Positions 60,601-64,000 of a stretch of DNA of 64,000 nucleotides are shown piece by piece; position 1 is the first letter of the stretch; every line of letters begins with the position of its first letter. Under the pieces are notes generated by a model. The model was not told the origin of the DNA. It saw only the letters and a program-made list of their open reading frames with translations, and did not search any database. Both the position numbers and the translations under genes were made by a program. This DNA is from a virus. The stretch spans positions 1-64,000 of IMG/VR virus record IMGVR_UViG_3300025769_000104; one strand, 5' to 3'.

Positions 60601-61403
60601 TATGCATTAACATATTGAAGTGCAACATCAAACATTTTGCTATTCAAATCCATATCTTGTTTGAAGTTTTTGATTTGTCTAGCTTTTCTAACTTTAGTAC
60701 CTGCAATATATTCAAAATCACCTTCAATAATTTTTTCTTGTACCACATTAAAAATACTCCAAAGGTCATCACCTTTATCTTCATCTCTAACTGGAGTAAC
60801 AAACTCATTCATATCAATAGTAATTCTATTTAATTCCTCTTCTGGGAATCGAACTGCAAGCATATCTTTAGCAAAATCAATAATTGCTTCTTGAGATAAT
60901 TTAGTGTTGATCATTTTGTTCATTGATTCAACAGTCAATGGTAATTTTTCTACCATTTCATTAATTTGCTTTTGAAGTTCATCAAAATCATAACCCATGT
61001 GTCTGATTGAAACTTTCTCAAACTCATTAGTTGAAATTACTAAACCATTTTCACAAACCATTCTAAACAAACCAGCAGTAAAAGTAAATGCATTTTTACC
61101 ATCATGGCTATTAGTTAAGAGAATTTGTGGAAAAACAGTATCATCATTTTGACCATTGATAACAACATCAGGATTTCTAAACACAACTAAGTGTTTTTGA
61201 TAACCAACATTTTTTCTAGCTTTAACCTCTTTAGCATCAACTACACCCCAACCTAGAACTTCCATATCCTTGATCAATCGATCAGTTGGAATGTGGGAAT
61301 ACTTATCTGAAACATCAGCTGAAGGTTTAGCTGTAAAAATACTTGGAGCAATTTCTTTTAACTCATTTAAACTTTTGAACTCGGAATTTTGAAGATCTAA
61401 CAT
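60600..61403 (-). CDS. DUF932-family protein
   Basis: Segments YSHIPTDRLIKDMEVLGWGV, HLVVFRNPD, LLTNSHDGKNAFTFTAGLFR and MVCENGLVIS run in DUF932 order over about residues 35-125. This family is widespread in phages and plasmids; its role is unknown. It is under an early-type promoter and just downstream of a 92-residue early gene, so it is probably one of the first products after infection. Confidence 0.8.
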   Translation of the reverse strand: MLDLQNSEFKSLNELKEIAPSIFTAKPSADVSDKYSHIPTDRLIKDMEVLGWGVVDAKEVKARKNVGYQKHLVVFRNPDVVINGQNDDTVFPQILLTNSHDGKNAFTFTAGLFRMVCENGLVISTNEFEKVSIRHMGYDFDELQKQINEMVEKLPLTVESMNKMINTKLSQEAIIDFAKDMLAVRFPEEELNRITIDMNEFVTPVRDEDKGDDLWSIFNVVQEKIIEGDFEYIAGTKVRKARQIKNFKQDMDLNSKMFDVALQYVNA

Positions 61404-61441
61404 AACTTTAATTTTTAAATTTTTGTAATTATTAATATGTG

Positions 61442-61474
61442 GTAAATATACGAAAGGAAGCCTGGGTAGCCAAG
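61442..61474 (-). promoter_or_regulatory. Bacteroidota-type early promoter
   Basis: CTTG (61474-61471), 20 bases, then TATATTTAC (61450-61442) on the minus strand. It has the same GGCTACCC block after the -33 motif as its two sister sites and lies 39 bases before the DUF932 ATG. Confidence 0.75.
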
Positions 61475-61492
61475 CTTCCTGTGCATTACTTT

Positions 61493-61771
61493 TTATTTTT
61501 TTACTAATAAACTTGGTGAAACTGTATACTGAGTAAACATATCATCAGATGAAACTACTTTAATATTTTTACTATTAATTTTAGTAATTCTAAATGATTT
61601 ACTAGGATCCATTTTTCTATGGTTAATACCTACAATATCCCCTATTTTAAATGATGATTTAACGTCATAGTTAATTTCTGACTTTCTAATTGCATACGCA
61701 TTTTGGATTTGAGAAAGTTCTGATTTATCTGCATTTTTAATGAATGCTAACACTTGATTTAAATTTGACAT
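61493..61771 (-). CDS. Hypothetical small early protein with SH3-like motif, 92 aa
   Basis: The N-terminal half is helical; residues about 40-92 (FKIGDIVGINHRKMDPSKSF, then strands ending SPSLLVKK) have the look of a KOW/SH3-like small barrel. A host-type promoter lies 29 bases upstream and the translation start context is AAAGGTTATG, as for the 88-residue gene at 11559. Possibly a host take-over factor; no family recognised. Confidence 0.65.
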   Translation of the reverse strand: MSNLNQVLAFIKNADKSELSQIQNAYAIRKSEINYDVKSSFKIGDIVGINHRKMDPSKSFRITKINSKNIKVVSSDDMFTQYTVSPSLLVKK

Positions 61772-61799
61772 AACCTTTATTTGTAATTATTAATATGCC

Positions 61800-61832
61800 G
61801 TAAATATACGACCCTTTTCCTGGGTAGCCAAA
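61800..61832 (-). promoter_or_regulatory. Bacteroidota-type early promoter
   Basis: TTTG (61832-61829), 20 bases, TATATTTAC (61808-61800) on the minus strand, ahead of the 92-residue gene. This is the best match of the three to the shared TTTGGCTACCC...CGTATATTTAC layout. Confidence 0.8.
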
Positions 61833-61849
61833 TGGATACACAGGAGAAG

Positions 61850-62686
61850 TTAAAAGAAAGTAAAAGTTTTTCCTTTAATGGAATATTTTTTAAATCTTAA
61901 TGTATAGTCTTCTGTAAAAGCAATAGGTAAATCTTTATTAATAATATCTCCCATTATACCATCATTTCTAAGTGGGTCTACTATATCTCCATCTTCTAAA
62001 GTAAAATGTAAAAATTCTTCTAACCAATTATATTTTGGGTTTGTAGCAATAGTTTTATGATGTTTAGTTAATTCAGGCCACCTTTGTTTAAATATAGATT
62101 TAGATGTACTTAAAAGTTTAAAAGGAGAAAAATCTAATCTAATATCAACAGCATATTTTATTTTTTGGTAATTATCTAAATACCATTGAGCACTTTTTCT
62201 ATTTAAAATATAGGCATGGGCTGCAAATTGATCAGGATGAAGGGGTATACCATAGTAAATATCTCCTTTAATATGATCTTCTACATGGATATTATCTACA
62301 CATTTTCCAATAAAACAACACCCCCAATTTTCAATACTATCTAAATCTTTTCTAAATTGTTCAAAATCAAAATTATGAATATATTTAGTATATTTAATAT
62401 CATCTTCTAAAAACATAGCAACTTCTTTACCCGAATCTAAAAATTGTTTCCATGCTTTTTGGTGAGATAAAGCACAACACAAAACTCCCTTAGTTAACCA
62501 ACCATTAGGATCAAAAAAACCTTCATCTAATATATTTGTATCTAAATCATATTCTTTATTATCTATAGAATCGATTATAGTATAATTTACTTTTAAATTA
62601 TTGTGTAATAAATGGTGAACTCTTTTTCTTCTTGTAGTATGTCTTTTTAGAGATATGACATAGATCCCATCCATATTTAAATTCAT
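61850..62686 (-). CDS. GT25-type glycosyltransferase, 278 aa
   Basis: GIYVISLKRHTTRRKR (7-22) is the family opening motif. His75 lies in ALSHQKAWK, and MFLEDD (91-96) is the LEDD metal/nucleotide-sugar motif. GT25 includes bacterial LPS galactosyltransferases and the animal procollagen galactosyltransferases that act on hydroxylysine. It is therefore a candidate partner for the collagen-like fibres, though host LPS modification is the simpler idea. It ends just before an early promoter gap and follows the possible sulfotransferase gene. Confidence 0.75.
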   Translation of the reverse strand: MNLNMDGIYVISLKRHTTRRKRVHHLLHNNLKVNYTIIDSIDNKEYDLDTNILDEGFFDPNGWLTKGVLCCALSHQKAWKQFLDSGKEVAMFLEDDIKYTKYIHNFDFEQFRKDLDSIENWGCCFIGKCVDNIHVEDHIKGDIYYGIPLHPDQFAAHAYILNRKSAQWYLDNYQKIKYAVDIRLDFSPFKLLSTSKSIFKQRWPELTKHHKTIATNPKYNWLEEFLHFTLEDGDIVDPLRNDGIMGDIINKDLPIAFTEDYTLRFKKYSIKGKTFTFF

Positions 62687-62708
62687 AACTAAATTTTACA
62701 ATATTTCT

Positions 62709-63485
62709 TTAATATAAATTTCCTCCTCTACTAGCTAAAGCATTAAATAATTCCTCCCCTGCAGTTATTTCAAAATTTTCTACATCAAGAGTAATACCAC
62801 TAAATATAGAATCAACCCCCCAAGTACTTACTATTTCATTAATTTGATTATGGGTTTTTCCTAACTCTAAATTATAATCATAAGTTAAATTTTCAGTATA
62901 AGAAGTTATAATATTATTATCTCTACTAAAATTATCTAACCAGATATGAGCTTGAGTAATTTGATTCTTTATATCTTCATCTACCCAAGTTTCATCCCAT
63001 AATTCAACATCTGCTTCTTCATTTCTATCTGCTAAAATAATTCTATCAATATGAAATCCAATATCATGATACATAAATTCTCTCCAAGTTGAACTATTAT
63101 GTAAAATTAATCTTTCAGCTAAACATTTTAACTTCCAGCTTAATGTATAATCGTTTCTTCGTATGGTAATTACCTTATCAAATTTAGGCATCAATTCAGC
63201 TAAAAATTGTTCTTCAGTTCTATTACCAGGCAATTTATGGGTTTTAACATTATGAGTCATAATAGTATTATCAGGAACGTTATTTGGAAAAATATAAGGA
63301 CGTTCACGATCAATTTCATGTTGGTTATGTTGATGATCATCAGCAACCTTCACAGCAACATACTTTTTTTTAGAAAAAATTAAGGACATAGGATCCTCAA
63401 TAAACGTATACCCTAAATCTTTAGCAAAAGCTTCAGCGATTTGTTGTGCCTCACAAAATTGATATGTTAAAAACAAAATTTTCAT
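62709..63485 (-). CDS. Sulfotransferase-like protein (tentative), 258 aa
   Basis: MKILFLTYQFCEAQQIAEAF opens the protein, and KVITIRRNDYTLSWKLKCLA (about residues 120-140) resembles the 3'-phosphate-binding segment of sulfotransferases (I-x-x-R-x-D-x-x-x-S-W). A THKLP motif precedes it. The classical P-loop for the 5'-phosphosulphate is not clear. Neighbouring GT25 and an ATATTTATAA element 13 bases upstream suggest glycan modification. Identification is weak. Confidence 0.4.
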   Translation of the reverse strand: MKILFLTYQFCEAQQIAEAFAKDLGYTFIEDPMSLIFSKKKYVAVKVADDHQHNQHEIDRERPYIFPNNVPDNTIMTHNVKTHKLPGNRTEEQFLAELMPKFDKVITIRRNDYTLSWKLKCLAERLILHNSSTWREFMYHDIGFHIDRIILADRNEEADVELWDETWVDEDIKNQITQAHIWLDNFSRDNNIITSYTENLTYDYNLELGKTHNQINEIVSTWGVDSIFSGITLDVENFEITAGEELFNALASRGGNLY

Positions 63486-63497
63486 AATGTTATTTTA

Positions 63498-63507
63498 TTA
63501 TAAATAT
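63498..63507 (-). promoter_or_regulatory. ATATTTATAA element in the divergent gap
   Basis: Minus-strand copy 13 bases before the ATG at 63485; transcribes the leftward block. Confidence 0.5.
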
Positions 63508-63603
63508 GACACTTATTTTTATCCTCTCCGAAAAGTCTCTCTCTTACAATCTTTAATTTATCTATCCGTATATACTATCCATATAAAAAATGTTTAAAAA
63601 TGG

Positions 63604-63636
63604 GTTGGCTAAGTAAAAATATCTAATTATATTATA
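63604..63636 (+). promoter_or_regulatory. Possible early-type promoter on the plus strand
   Basis: GTTG (63604-63607), exactly 20 bases, then TATATTATA (63628-63636). The GTTGGCTA part resembles TTTGGCTA of the three minus-strand early sites, and the spacing is identical. The -7 box lies only three bases before the ATG, so transcription would begin at about the start codon (leaderless). Confidence 0.4.
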
Positions 63637-63639
63637 GAC

Positions 63640-63933
63640 ATGAATAATGTGATAGAACTAAAGGCGGATAACCTTGTAGATTTTTTAGGAAGTGAAAACC
63701 TTATAGCAGTATTTTCTTCAGATAGTTGTAATGCATGTAAGAATTTAAAACCTTATTTGTATGATCTTGATGAAAAATATACGGTTGTAATTGTAGATGC
63801 CGTTAGACACGTGCGAAGCTCTAAACTTATGGCGGGTGGGATACAATACTATCCTACTATAGGTTTATTTAATAGAGGGTATTTTATTAAGGAATTATCA
63901 CAATTTGATATAATTGAACAAAAACTAGATTAA
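63640..63933 (+). CDS. Thioredoxin/glutaredoxin-like protein, 97 aa
   Basis: Active site Cys30-Asn-Ala-Cys33 (SDSCNACKNL) and the cis-proline Pro72 (YYPTIGLF) mark a thioredoxin fold. At 97 residues it is a minimal member. The first plus-strand gene of the window, divergent from the leftward block. T4 carries a comparable protein that serves ribonucleotide reductase. The CNAC centre is unusual and does not reveal the partner. Confidence 0.8.
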   Translation: MNNVIELKADNLVDFLGSENLIAVFSSDSCNACKNLKPYLYDLDEKYTVVIVDAVRHVRSSKLMAGGIQYYPTIGLFNRGYFIKELSQFDIIEQKLD

Positions 63934-64000
63934 TGGAATTAATGTATTTTATCTCAGGTGTATTAGTAACAGGTACTATATATGCCGTAGTATTATTAAG
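63933..64000 (+). CDS. Partial membrane-protein-like reading frame at the right edge
   Basis: The ATG at 63933 overlaps the TAA of the thioredoxin-like gene (TAATG). The 22 codons before the edge read MELMYFISGVLVTGTIYAVV, a likely membrane segment. A second ATG at 63942 is possible. Too short for family assignment. Confidence 0.5.
   Translation, partial: MELMYFISGVLVTGTIYAVVLL

Noticed and set aside
1-64000. tRNA genes, integrase, transposase, attachment sites or origin
   Set aside because: No cloverleaf-like sequence, recombinase motif or iteron array was noticed on either strand. This was by eye, so a covariance-model tRNA scan could still find one.

Overview
This is a 64-kb, AT-rich piece of a large tailed-phage (myovirus) genome. 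Nearly every gene lies on the minus strand; only the last about 370 bases turn to the plus strand. T4-type markers are a gp6-like baseplate wedge protein (50165-52006), a gp25-like wedge protein (52006-52413), a spike-like protein (54412-55713) and a small sigma factor resembling T4 gp55 (56109-56822). Several independent signs point to a Bacteroidota (probably marine flavobacterial) host. These are three promoters of the Bacteroidota sigma type (TTTG, 20 bases, TATATTTAC), a lipoprotein with the Bacteroidota surface-export signature C-x-K-(D/E)2, a fibre carrying an Ig-like domain typical of that phylum, and a ribosomal protein bS21 of Bacteroidota type. The assignment is by sequence reading only.

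Layout, read in the direction of transcription (right to left). 63485-56109: early/middle and regulatory genes, including a GT25-type glycosyltransferase, a possible sulfotransferase, a DUF932 protein, a surface lipoprotein, a GIY-YIG protein, bS21, a thermonuclease, an HD phosphohydrolase and the late sigma factor. 56072-36989: baseplate and tail genes, among them two giant structural proteins (1789 and 1442 aa). 36982-19171: fibre genes, with three collagen-like (Gly-X-Y) proteins, two of which end in S74 intramolecular chaperone domains. 19102-11891: a GT9-like glycosyltransferase, a 2OG-Fe(II) oxygenase, a propeller/FkbM methyltransferase fusion, a TPR-like protein, a GIY-YIG nuclease, a flavin-dependent halogenase homologue, a DnaG-type primase and a PD-(D/E)XK exonuclease. 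11825-1: an esterase, a P-loop kinase, a five-module fusion protein and a run of probable capsid-internal or head-associated proteins. Many of these last proteins start with short amphipathic peptides like T4 capsid-targeting sequences.

The most interesting feature is the physical link between lysine-rich collagen-like fibres and a set of possible tailoring enzymes (2OG oxygenase, glycosyltransferases, methyltransferase, halogenase). Lysine in these fibres appears to sit only in the Y position of Gly-X-Y, which is the context lysyl hydroxylases and the GT25 collagen galactosyltransferases use in animals and mimivirus. That this phage decorates its own fibres is inference, but it can be tested. 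A second theme is transcription: a recurring ATATTTATAA element lies 13-70 bases upstream of many late genes, in the opposite orientation to the classical T4 late box TATAAATA, while three or four early genes have host-type promoters.

No tRNA, CRISPR array, integrase, transposase or attachment site was recognised. Functions of most virion proteins are inferred from position.
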